A stretch of DNA of 39,054 nucleotides. It comes from Chloroflexota bacterium. GTDB taxonomy: Bacteria > Chloroflexota > UBA4733. This document shows, piece after piece, positions 20,785 to 28,946 of this stretch. Each line of letters opens with the position of its first letter. The stretch's first letter is position 1. The stretch lies in NCBI GenBank assembly GCA_023381555.1, contig JAMCRV010000013.1, positions 1 to 39,054 on the forward strand. Direction: 5' to 3'. Made by a program: the position numbers and the translations under genes. A model generated the notes under the pieces. It worked only from the letters and a program-made list of their open reading frames with translations. It was not told the origin of the DNA and ran no database searches.

Positions 20785-22784
20785 GAGTACCTCCAGTGCA
20801 ATGTCAGGTGCTCATCCGTGCGCAACCTAGTGTTCAATTGCCACACGCTTGGTGCAATTCGCTTCCAATCCGACGGGGGATTGACGAGGTGCAGCTGCGG
20901 TGCCAGATGCACGTCAACAGTGATAGGATTGGCAACAGTTCCAGGCTGCTTCTGAAGCGTGAGCGCATACTCATTGGTTGCAACCCTCGAAATGTCCGGC
21001 TGGTAGGCGAAGGTCAACGAGCGTGTCTGTCCGGGGTGGACGACGAGATAGGCAGTGAGCTGAGACTTGCCATCAGCGATAACGTAGCCAGGAGTGTCGT
21101 CACTGCCGGTGATCTGCTCCAGGTGAGTGTGTAGGGGAGTGAGCACCCGCACATACGTCGCGAAGATGCCTGTGCCGTTCTGCATGGTATTGGTGCGAAA
21201 GTTATACAACTCACTGTGGAGCTCCTTCCACACGCGTAGCGCACCGAGCTCATTGTAGAGGTTCTGATAGGTAATCGTCAGCGTGTCGCGGGTGACCTGG
21301 CCGTCGGGCCCAATTTCCACGGTGAGATGCTCGGATTCCTTCATCACCGCGGTCATCTTTCCGTATGACACCTGAGTATCCACTACCTCGACGCCATCTC
21401 CTGGTGACGACCATACTGAGCCATCCGCGTGGGCCGCTTTGGCAAAGGCTTCGAGTGATGGATTATTGAAATAGACTTGCAGGTGCTTTTCTTGAATCGA
21501 CGTGACCAAAGCAGCACCGAGCTTGGTGAGGTTAACATTGGCCGGTTGCTCGAGCTTGGCAACCACGGCCCGAACCAGCGCTGAGAGAAAGTCGGTCTTG
21601 TCCATCTCACGCTGCGACGTGATCGAGCCCGACGCGTTGATGTTCTTCCAAAGCTCTGCCAGCAGATTGTCAGCAGAGATCGTCTCAGCATACTGTGGCA
21701 CGTACACGGGGCCGATCGCTCGAAGCAGATCCTGAACGGCGTAGGTGTCCACTGCGATCACGCCGTTGACCTGGACGTGTTGATCTCGTTCAAAGAACTG
21801 TTCCTCGAGCTTGGCTGAGGTAGGAAAGTTTGGCGACCAGTTGGCATCACGGAGGTACCAGGCCGCGATCCCCATGTAGTGCTCGAGCGGGAAGGGCGGC
21901 GTAAGGTGCGGCTGACTCGGTGTCTCGAAGTCGAGAACCCCCCTATAATCGAGCTTGGTGATCTGAGCATTCGAGACATTTACCAGCCCCATACCACCAA
22001 CGAACCCGCCCGTCGCCCGCAGCTCGAACGGATCTTGCCCAAGAACTAGATAGCTCTGACTGTGGTCCATACCAAGTGCTGTCTGGGCGGCGTGAGGCAG
22101 TAGAAGTATCAACGATGTCGCCTGGTCGAGCTCGTTCAACACTGCGTCCTCCTTGGCAATCAGTACGTTCAGCCTTGAAGAGATCGCTGAAAGTTGAGGT
22201 GAGAATCGCTTGCGCTGAGCTACCGCACACGAAAACTGGTCTCGCGCTTGCTTGATCCGATTTTCCTCGTGTTGAAGCACGAACGCTGCATCGTGGAGTG
22301 TTTGCAGCGGTGGCTGACTCTTCGCGATTGCGGAGAGCGATGCGAATACATCAGATACATCAGCAGCACTCGCGGTCAGGCATGCTGTGCCCTGGAGCAA
22401 CGGAGAAGCGCTCTGGAATAGCGGACCCCAGTGAGGTAGGTGCCCCAGAGCGGCAAGGATCGGAGACCACAGTGGCAGCGGGACGACCGCTCGACTCAGG
22501 TCGCTCGTCGCGGATTGGAGCTGGCTGTCAAGGTCTTGCAGCTTTACGGGCTGTTGCAGCAGGAGAGTAGGACTGGCATCAGCAGCTACTCGTCGAAGTG
22601 CAGAAGTCCCACGCCACGTTTCGATTCCTAGGAATACACCAGAGAGCACGTACAGCAAGAGCAGAACGCCAACGCAAGAAGCGAGAACTCGTAGGATGCG
22701 GCGTCGAAGAGCACGCCGTGACACGCGTCGCTGGGCCGCTTCGACCTGCTGACGTAACTGTGCGCGCTGTTCCTCAGTGAGCAT
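20781..22784 (-). CDS. DUF4012-domain membrane-anchored extracytoplasmic protein
   Basis: N-terminal TM (ILRVLASCVGVLLLLYVLSGVFLG) and hallmark SYLVLGQDPFELRATGGFVGGMGLVNVSNAQI ... NGVIAVDTYAVQDLLRAIGPVYVP. Confidence 0.85.
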   Translation of the reverse strand: MLTEEQRAQLRQQVEAAQRRVSRRALRRRILRVLASCVGVLLLLYVLSGVFLGIETWRGTSALRRVAADASPTLLLQQPVKLQDLDSQLQSATSDLSRAVVPLPLWSPILAALGHLPHWGPLFQSASPLLQGTACLTASAADVSDVFASLSAIAKSQPPLQTLHDAAFVLQHEENRIKQARDQFSCAVAQRKRFSPQLSAISSRLNVLIAKEDAVLNELDQATSLILLLPHAAQTALGMDHSQSYLVLGQDPFELRATGGFVGGMGLVNVSNAQITKLDYRGVLDFETPSQPHLTPPFPLEHYMGIAAWYLRDANWSPNFPTSAKLEEQFFERDQHVQVNGVIAVDTYAVQDLLRAIGPVYVPQYAETISADNLLAELWKNINASGSITSQREMDKTDFLSALVRAVVAKLEQPANVNLTKLGAALVTSIQEKHLQVYFNNPSLEAFAKAAHADGSVWSSPGDGVEVVDTQVSYGKMTAVMKESEHLTVEIGPDGQVTRDTLTITYQNLYNELGALRVWKELHSELYNFRTNTMQNGTGIFATYVRVLTPLHTHLEQITGSDDTPGYVIADGKSQLTAYLVVHPGQTRSLTFAYQPDISRVATNEYALTLQKQPGTVANPITVDVHLAPQLHLVNPPSDWKRIAPSVWQLNTRLRTDEHLTLHWRYS

Positions 22785-24168
22785 CGTAACGCCTCACTGC
22801 CAGTTCATAAGCCATAAGGGTCTTTTGGTACCAAGGAAATGCTTGCAGTCGAGTGTCTACGACACGCACGTCTGGGCGAAGCCCCAAGACGAGCTGAGCG
22901 TACCACAAGGCGAATGTCTCTTGGTCCGTTGACGACTGAATGATCGCTCCTGGAGGAGTAGCGGCAAGCAGCTGCCGCACCCATCTGACCTCCTCGGTGT
23001 CTCCGCGCAGCGAGCTGACGTGCACTCCGATCGCCAGACTCCCAACCAAACCAATAGCAATGGCACCACTCCAGATGAATGCCCTGACTCGCCCCCGCTC
23101 CAATCCAGCGACGAGTTGAGCTATCCCCAACCCTGCACAGAGGCTAAGAAACACGACCAAAGGTAATTGATAGTGCTCCACGCCGGCAGCAGCGTAGAAA
23201 GCGGGCAAGGCGATGTAGAGTGGAATGAGGGCAAACCAGGGGCGAAGACGCAAGTCCTTCCAGGTTCCGGCCAGTCCCACGAGCGCCAATGGCCAGCCCA
23301 ACCACGAGAACTGGATTACGAGGTCGTGAATGGAAGCGACAAGGCGCGACAGTGCTAGGGGAACGTCGGACACTAGCAGAAGGTAACGATATTGTGCTCC
23401 CGTCACCGTCCGCCACAGCGCTGAGAGAGTCTCGGGATCTCCCCAGTTCAGTGGTGGATGCGCCCGCGCCCGCAGAACCAAGACGGCGTAGAGCGCGGCA
23501 CCCGGAAGGACAAACGCGAGCGACGCCACCTGAGAGATCCGTGGAAGCTGGTTGCGCCACAACCCGATAAGTGCAGTCGGAATCCCGGTCACATGATTGG
23601 CCATAGTCAGCCCGAGAAGGAGTGTGCTCCAACCAGTGACCGCCTCGTTGATGGCAACAGTGACGACCAGAGACATGAGGAGGGTGTGGAGGGCATAGGT
23701 CTCGGTCACAACAGCAACATTCCACAGTCCTGTTGATGTTCCCAAGGTCAGTCCAGCAACCACCCCTCCGACGAGAGCGACTGTCTGCCCGCCGCTGGCG
23801 CGTAAGAATGCTGCTGTACCAAACGTGACCGTCCCACAGGAGAGAGCTGCTGCAAGGGCGGAAAGCAGCGCCAGGCGTCCTGCTGGATCTCCGACCAGTG
23901 GCAATCTCAGAAATCCCACTGCGAGGAGAAGCCAGAGAGGATACCCTGTGGGATGGGGAACACCAAAGACGAAAGCCGCAGCCGCGAGCTCGGCGCTATC
24001 CGTAGAGTCGTGCTGCCAGGTCACTGTGGGAGCGGCGGTCAAGGCATAGACAATAAAGAAGAGCAGCGTGACAACGGCGCTACTGGCGAGCGTCTGAGCC
24101 CGTGGAGATCGGAACATAAGCCTTGTCTGACTCACCACGTACTCACCTTCGCAGCTCCAAATCAGCAT
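22774..24168 (-). CDS. DUF2723-type GT-C membrane protein (protein O-mannosyltransferase-like)
   Basis: TAAPTVTWQHDSTDSAELAAAAFVFGVPHPTGYPLWLLLAVGFLRLPLVGDPAGRL ... NVAVVTETYALHTLLMSLVV; multiple TM helices. Confidence 0.82.
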   Translation of the reverse strand: MLIWSCEGEYVVSQTRLMFRSPRAQTLASSAVVTLLFFIVYALTAAPTVTWQHDSTDSAELAAAAFVFGVPHPTGYPLWLLLAVGFLRLPLVGDPAGRLALLSALAAALSCGTVTFGTAAFLRASGGQTVALVGGVVAGLTLGTSTGLWNVAVVTETYALHTLLMSLVVTVAINEAVTGWSTLLLGLTMANHVTGIPTALIGLWRNQLPRISQVASLAFVLPGAALYAVLVLRARAHPPLNWGDPETLSALWRTVTGAQYRYLLLVSDVPLALSRLVASIHDLVIQFSWLGWPLALVGLAGTWKDLRLRPWFALIPLYIALPAFYAAAGVEHYQLPLVVFLSLCAGLGIAQLVAGLERGRVRAFIWSGAIAIGLVGSLAIGVHVSSLRGDTEEVRWVRQLLAATPPGAIIQSSTDQETFALWYAQLVLGLRPDVRVVDTRLQAFPWYQKTLMAYELAVRRYDAH

Positions 24169-24196
24169 GGTACGTTAGCGTCGGAGCAAACGCTGT

Positions 24197-24772
24197 GTGC
24201 GAGAGACAGCAGCCAGTGAGGAACATGAGAACGTGACTCGCCGCACACCGTCAGATGTCCACGATCCAGGAAGGCCTTTCTTCTGCGCCAAATGCGCCTC
24301 GCCGCTCCGGATGATGAACAGGGGAGGTCGGGAGCGCCCCATCTGCCCGCTCTGTGGTTGGACCTACTATGCGAAGAATGCCACAGGTGCTGCAGTGGCT
24401 ATCACTGAGCAAGGAAGACTGCTTTTGGTGCAGCGCAAGTATCCGCCCTTCGCTGGTAGCTGGACGCTCCCTGCCGGTTACGTCGAATATGGCGACTCGG
24501 CCTGTGACACAGCGGTGCGGGAAGCGCGTGAAGAGTGCGGGCTCGAGGTTCAGCTCGATGGGTTAGCCGGCGTGTACTTTGGAGCCGACGACCCTAGGGA
24601 TGCTGCCCATCTCATCGTCTACGCGGCCCACATCGTCGGTGGCGGACTCCGCCCGGATGACGATGCCGCGCAAGTAGAGTTCTTCTCACCCAATGCTCTC
24701 CCGGAAGAAATCGCATTTGAGGGACAGCGCGCAGCAATCCGCGATTGGAAGCAGAATCACTCCACGTGCTGA
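24197..24772 (+). CDS. NUDIX hydrolase with N-terminal zinc ribbon
   Basis: FCAKCASPLRMMNRGGRERPICPLCGWTYYAKN (CxxC...CxxC) and Nudix box GYVEYGDSACDTAVREAREECGL (first Glu of GX5E is Asp). Confidence 0.9.
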   Translation: MRETAASEEHENVTRRTPSDVHDPGRPFFCAKCASPLRMMNRGGRERPICPLCGWTYYAKNATGAAVAITEQGRLLLVQRKYPPFAGSWTLPAGYVEYGDSACDTAVREAREECGLEVQLDGLAGVYFGADDPRDAAHLIVYAAHIVGGGLRPDDDAAQVEFFSPNALPEEIAFEGQRAAIRDWKQNHSTC

Positions 24773-24787
24773 GAAGAGGCGCACCGG

Positions 24788-25315
24788 CTACCCGCCCGTG
24801 GTCGAACCGGCAGCTGCGTCCATCTCCTCTGGAGCGGAGCCATCATCGGGAAACTGCCGGCGCAGCTCATCTTCTAGAGCACGCGGGACCTTGAGGAAGA
24901 GCGATTCGGCGCGCGCGTAGACAGTTCCCTGCTCGTCGGTAATGATCGCCCGCAGTTTCTTTGCGTGTCCGCGGTCTTCCACAAGCTCGGCGGTCGCGCG
25001 CAGTAGCCGGTGTATGGGCACAGGTCGATGGTATCTCACCTCGAGCTTACCGGTGACTGCAAAATCATCATGACCGTAGAGCTCCCAGGCCATGACTTCG
25101 TCAAGTACTGTCGCAACAAGCCCACCGTGGACGACTCCACCGAATCCCTGCCAAGACTCGTCTGCTTCAAAGTCGATGAACGTTTTCTCGTCTTGATGCT
25201 GGACGCGAAGCTGGAGGCCGCGAGGATTCACTGGCCCGCACGCGAAGCACGCATTGTTGCGAATTGTGCGCGGAGTCCGCCCTACCCACACCCGGTTCGC
25301 AGGAGACATGCTCAT
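24788..25315 (-). CDS. PaaI-like hotdog-fold thioesterase
   Basis: CFACGPVNPRGLQLRVQ ... WQGFGGVVHGGLVATVLDEVMAW ... GKLEVRYHRPVPI. Confidence 0.88.
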   Translation of the reverse strand: MSMSPANRVWVGRTPRTIRNNACFACGPVNPRGLQLRVQHQDEKTFIDFEADESWQGFGGVVHGGLVATVLDEVMAWELYGHDDFAVTGKLEVRYHRPVPIHRLLRATAELVEDRGHAKKLRAIITDEQGTVYARAESLFLKVPRALEDELRRQFPDDGSAPEEMDAAAGSTTGG

Positions 25316-26067
25316 CCCATCACCATTCCACCATCGACGCGCAGCACCTGTCCTGTGATGTACGAGGCCCGGCTGGAAGCCAAGAAGGCGACCGCCTCAG
25401 CCACATCTTCTACTGAGCCAAAGCGATTGAGGGGGATGAACTGGCGCAGATGCGCCACTTGCTCCTCCTTTAGTTGGGCAGTCATAGCAGTCGTAATGAA
25501 GCCGGGAGCCACAGCATTGACCGTAATGTTTCTACTTGCCAGCTCACGGGCGAGGGCCATCGTCAGACCGATCATGCCCGCCTTTGCTGCACTGTAGTTC
25601 GCCTGTCCAGCGTTCCCCATCACGCCACTCACCGAGGAGATGTTGATGATACGACCACCGGTGCGGAGCATCGGGCGGACAACGGCCTTTGAGCAGAGAA
25701 ATGCGCTCTTAAGGTTCGTGGTGAGGACCGCATCCCAAGAGGCATCATCCATTCTCATCACCAGGTTGTCTCTCGTGATTCCCGCATTGTTCACAAGCAC
25801 GTCAATGCGGTTGAACAGGGCTAACAGCTCTCGTACTAGCCTGTCCGCTACTCCAGGTGCACCAACGTCTCCTTGGAGCAGCACAGCCTTTCCACCCGCG
25901 GCCTCGATCGTGTGCACTGTCTCCTCAGCAGCCTTGGTGTTGGACAGATAGCTAACGCCGACCGTCGCGCCACCGCTTGCCAGCCGGACAGCGACAGCGC
26001 GCCCTATGCCTCGGGACGCGCCAGTGACCAAGGCAACGTAGCTGGCAAACTCGTTGTCGTTACTCAT
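25312..26067 (-). CDS. fabG: 3-oxoacyl-[acyl-carrier-protein] reductase (SDR)
   Basis: ALVTGASRGIGRAVAVRLA, VLVNNAGITRDNLVMRM, INISSVSGVMGNAGQANYSAAKAGMIGLTMALARELASRNITVNAVAPGFI, ITGQVLRVDGGMVMG. Confidence 0.93.
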   Translation of the reverse strand: MSNDNEFASYVALVTGASRGIGRAVAVRLASGGATVGVSYLSNTKAAEETVHTIEAAGGKAVLLQGDVGAPGVADRLVRELLALFNRIDVLVNNAGITRDNLVMRMDDASWDAVLTTNLKSAFLCSKAVVRPMLRTGGRIINISSVSGVMGNAGQANYSAAKAGMIGLTMALARELASRNITVNAVAPGFITTAMTAQLKEEQVAHLRQFIPLNRFGSVEDVAEAVAFLASSRASYITGQVLRVDGGMVMG

Positions 26068-26095
26068 CTCTTCTCCCTGAAAATACGCGTCCGTG

Positions 26096-26704
26096 CTAAC
26101 GCAGTGTTCCTTTAGTGCTGGGAATCTGTCCAGCTATCCGGGCATCAATCGTACTGGCGGCGTCGAGTGCACGTCCCAAACCCTTGAACGTGGCTTCAAC
26201 GACGTGGTGAGCATTGACACCGCGCAGCACGCGCACGTGCAAATTGCAGCGTGCTTCTACTGCAAAGCTCTCGAGGAAATGCCGCGCGAGGTCGGCCTCC
26301 ATGTCGCCGACCGTCCCTGTGACGTGAGGGCCAAGATCGATGACGGGATAGGGCCGGCCAGACAGGTCGATAGCCACGCTGACGAGCGCCTCATCCATCG
26401 GCATGTCGCAGTGAGCCGCCCGCACGATGCCCCGGCCATCATCAAGGGCTGCGAAGAAGGCCCGGCCGAGGGTGATTGCAACATCCTCGACGGTGTGGTG
26501 CTTATCCATTGCCACGTCTCCACGGGCGGCAACGTCGAGGTCGAACAAGCCATGGCGAGCGATGTGGTGGAGCATGTGGTCAAGAAATAAGACGCCCGTG
26601 GAGACAGTATGTCGACCGGCGCCATCAAGAGCGATAGTAACGCGCACAGCCGTTTCACCCGTAGTACGCTCATAGGTTCCGCGACGCACGCCCTCTTGTT
26701 GCAT
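26096..26704 (-). CDS. hisB: Imidazoleglycerol-phosphate dehydratase
   Basis: LFLDHMLHHIARHGLFDLDVAARGD, HHTVEDVAITLGRAF, MDEALVSVAIDLSGRP, GVNAHHVVEATFKGLGRAL. ATG lies 2 nt after the hisD TAA. Confidence 0.96.
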   Translation of the reverse strand: MQQEGVRRGTYERTTGETAVRVTIALDGAGRHTVSTGVLFLDHMLHHIARHGLFDLDVAARGDVAMDKHHTVEDVAITLGRAFFAALDDGRGIVRAAHCDMPMDEALVSVAIDLSGRPYPVIDLGPHVTGTVGDMEADLARHFLESFAVEARCNLHVRVLRGVNAHHVVEATFKGLGRALDAASTIDARIAGQIPSTKGTLR

Positions 26705-26706
26705 GA

Positions 26707-28059
26707 TTATCGCTCGCACTCCTCCCCCTTGAGATCAACGAGGCGCAGACGCATCGCCTGGGCATGAGCGTGAAGCCCCTCGGCGTCAGCGAGGGCGATG
26801 ACGCTTGGAGCGAGAGCTTGGAACTGTACCTCACCGAAGTGCAGAATGCTCACGCGGCGCGTGAAGTCATCCACCCCCAAGGCTGAGGCGAAGCGAGCCA
26901 TACGATAGACCGGCAGGATGTGATTCGTGCCTGCCGCGTAGTCACCGAGAGGTACCGGGGTGTAGTGGCCCGCGAAGACGGCGCCCGCGTTGCGGGCGTG
27001 AGGCAGCCACGTGGCAGCGTCGCGGATGCTCAACTGGAGGTGCTCCGGAGCAAATACGCTCGCCGCTTCAAACGCCTCCTCCAAGTTGCTCACAATCACT
27101 GCTCCGCCGCCAAAGGCAAAGTTCTGACGGATGACGTCACGTCGTGGAAGATGCTCAACCTGTCGCTCCATCTCGGCGTCGGTAGCGCGCACCAGCTCTT
27201 CAGAGGGGCTGGCGAGCACGGACACGCTATACGGCCCATGCTCAGTTTGGGTGAGCATGTCAGCCGCAACCCACGAGACCGGTGCGCTGTCATCGGCAAT
27301 GATGAAGGCCTCACTCGGACCAGGAAGGCCGCCTATTCCTACTTCCCCGTAGACGAGCCGCATCGCGAGTACTACGATAGCATTGCCAGGGCCGACAATC
27401 TTATCGACTGGGGCTATCGTCTCCGTACCGTAAGCCAGCGCAGCAATTGCCTGAGCCCCACCCACCTGGTAGACCTCGGTGATACCCGCCAGATAGGCGG
27501 CGGCGAGCATCAAAGCGCGCTCCTCGGGCTGTGGCCGCAATGGTGAAGCGAGGACGATACGACGGCAGCCCGCCACGTGGGCCGGTATCGCTGCCATCAG
27601 AAGCGACGACGGATACGCGCTAAGCCCGCCAGGAGCATAGACAGCAACATTGTCGATAGGCTGCACCATCTGTGAGAGCAATACGCCCGATTCGATGTCG
27701 ACGTACCCGCTCTTCTTCTGTTTCTCGTGATACGAGCGGATGCGCTCCGCAGCAATGCGAAGCGCACGCTGCAATTCGGGACCGAGTGTCTGGTAGGCGT
27801 GCTCCATCTCAGCTTCAGGGACCCGCCAGTGAGACGGGACTTCGTCTCCGAACGCCAAGCTAATTCTCCGGACGGCCTCATCCCCGCCTTCGCGAACGGC
27901 ACGCACGATGTGACCGGCGGCTTCACCGAGTGTGAGATCGCGACCAAAGAGGCTGCGGTAGACCTGCTGAATGCGTGGTGGAACAGGCGCATCTTCAAGA
28001 GGGGTTCGCCGCAAAATGGTCGCCTTGCCTTCGGCGAGGGAATGGCATATGGTGAGCAT
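26707..28059 (-). CDS. hisD: Histidinol dehydrogenase
   Basis: VAVYAPGGLSAYPSSLLMAAIPAHVAGC, QVGGAQAIAALAYGTETIAPVDKIVGPGNAIVVLAMRLVYGEVGIGGLPGPSEAFIIAD, LTQTEHGP. Confidence 0.96.
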   Translation of the reverse strand: MLTICHSLAEGKATILRRTPLEDAPVPPRIQQVYRSLFGRDLTLGEAAGHIVRAVREGGDEAVRRISLAFGDEVPSHWRVPEAEMEHAYQTLGPELQRALRIAAERIRSYHEKQKKSGYVDIESGVLLSQMVQPIDNVAVYAPGGLSAYPSSLLMAAIPAHVAGCRRIVLASPLRPQPEERALMLAAAYLAGITEVYQVGGAQAIAALAYGTETIAPVDKIVGPGNAIVVLAMRLVYGEVGIGGLPGPSEAFIIADDSAPVSWVAADMLTQTEHGPYSVSVLASPSEELVRATDAEMERQVEHLPRRDVIRQNFAFGGGAVIVSNLEEAFEAASVFAPEHLQLSIRDAATWLPHARNAGAVFAGHYTPVPLGDYAAGTNHILPVYRMARFASALGVDDFTRRVSILHFGEVQFQALAPSVIALADAEGLHAHAQAMRLRLVDLKGEECER

Positions 28060-28154
28060 CGTGGCTTCTTTCCGGAGACGGCCTTTCAGATAGTACGCCA
28101 TGCCGGCTTCTGATGGCGGCCGGCGAGCCCCACCCTCCTTGCTTCATCATCAGG

Positions 28155-28173
28155 GTGTCCTATGTTAGGATAC
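28155..28173. promoter_or_regulatory. Candidate operator dyad GTGTCCTA-tgt-TAGGATAC between divergent hisD and a small membrane-protein gene
   Basis: 19-bp interrupted inverted repeat, 7 of 8 arm positions complementary. It overlaps the ATG proposed for the 28162 ORF. Confidence 0.4.
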
Positions 28174-28401
28174 GGACAAGACGCTGGAGGATACAAAACG
28201 AGCACTAGGAACACCGTTCTCTCCCGACTCTTACTGCTAGCCGTCGGCGCTTTTGTCGGCTTTTTTGCGGGCCTTCTCACGGCACCGCGAAGCGGAGCAG
28301 AGACGCTGTCGATCGCCGGGAAACGTCTTCGCGCGGCCCTGGATCGGTTGCATCAGAGTCGATCGCTGGGTGAGCCGCTCGCTGAAGACCTTACACGCTA
28401 G
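28162..28401 (+). CDS. Small YtxH/gas-vesicle-like membrane protein; start uncertain
   Basis: LSRLLLLAVGAFVGFFAGLLTAPRSGAETLSIAGKRLRAAL: TM helix followed by 'GLLxAPRSGxET', typical of YtxH-like proteins. Confidence 0.65.
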   Translation: MLGYGQDAGGYKTSTRNTVLSRLLLLAVGAFVGFFAGLLTAPRSGAETLSIAGKRLRAALDRLHQSRSLGEPLAEDLTR

Positions 28402-28417
28402 TCACAAGGCCATCGTC

Positions 28418-28720
28418 TCACTTGTCCGTTGCGTCTTGCTGCAGATCGTCAGTATAGAACAGTAGCTCCCGGCCCTGGAACACGGTCAACTGGAGGTCCT
28501 CACGGGGGGTATCTGCAGAGAGAATAAGGTCATCATCGAGTTGAGAGATAAGCTGTAAAAGCTCCTGTTCGCGAGGCTCTTCGAGCAGAATAAGGGTGCC
28601 GCAGACCTCTGTGCCACCAAAATGGAGGTCAAGCCGGCCGAACGGCTTGCCATCACGCACGATGATATACGCCTCGCTCAAAGCAGTCCGAAACTGTCGT
28701 TGATATGTTATTCCTGTCAT
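28418..28720 (-). CDS. Hypothetical protein (about 100 aa)
   Basis: Open frame MTGITYQRQFRTALSEAYIIVRDGKPFGRLDLHFGGTEVCGTLILLEEP... fills the gap convergent to the YtxH-like gene. No family recognised. Confidence 0.55.
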   Translation of the reverse strand: MTGITYQRQFRTALSEAYIIVRDGKPFGRLDLHFGGTEVCGTLILLEEPREQELLQLISQLDDDLILSADTPREDLQLTVFQGRELLFYTDDLQQDATDK

Positions 28721-28946
28721 AGTGCTGAAGTGTAGCAGAGCTACAATCGCTCGCACAGACGTAACCTAGGGTTGGACGGAGGGATGGGACATTGTGAGCA
28801 CTATCCTTCTACTCACAGACCGTTACTCTGTCTGAGCCAGAGGCAAGGTAGACCATTTCTGCGTTGTTGGCGCAGGATGGGATGGCCCTGCGCTCAATCC
28901 GGATCGCACCGTATTCTGTTTGTTCTCCTCACCTGGGAGGGTTCTT

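Noticed and set aside
26093-26590. 165-aa plus-strand ORF
   Set aside because: Antisense to hisB, whose motifs are unambiguous.
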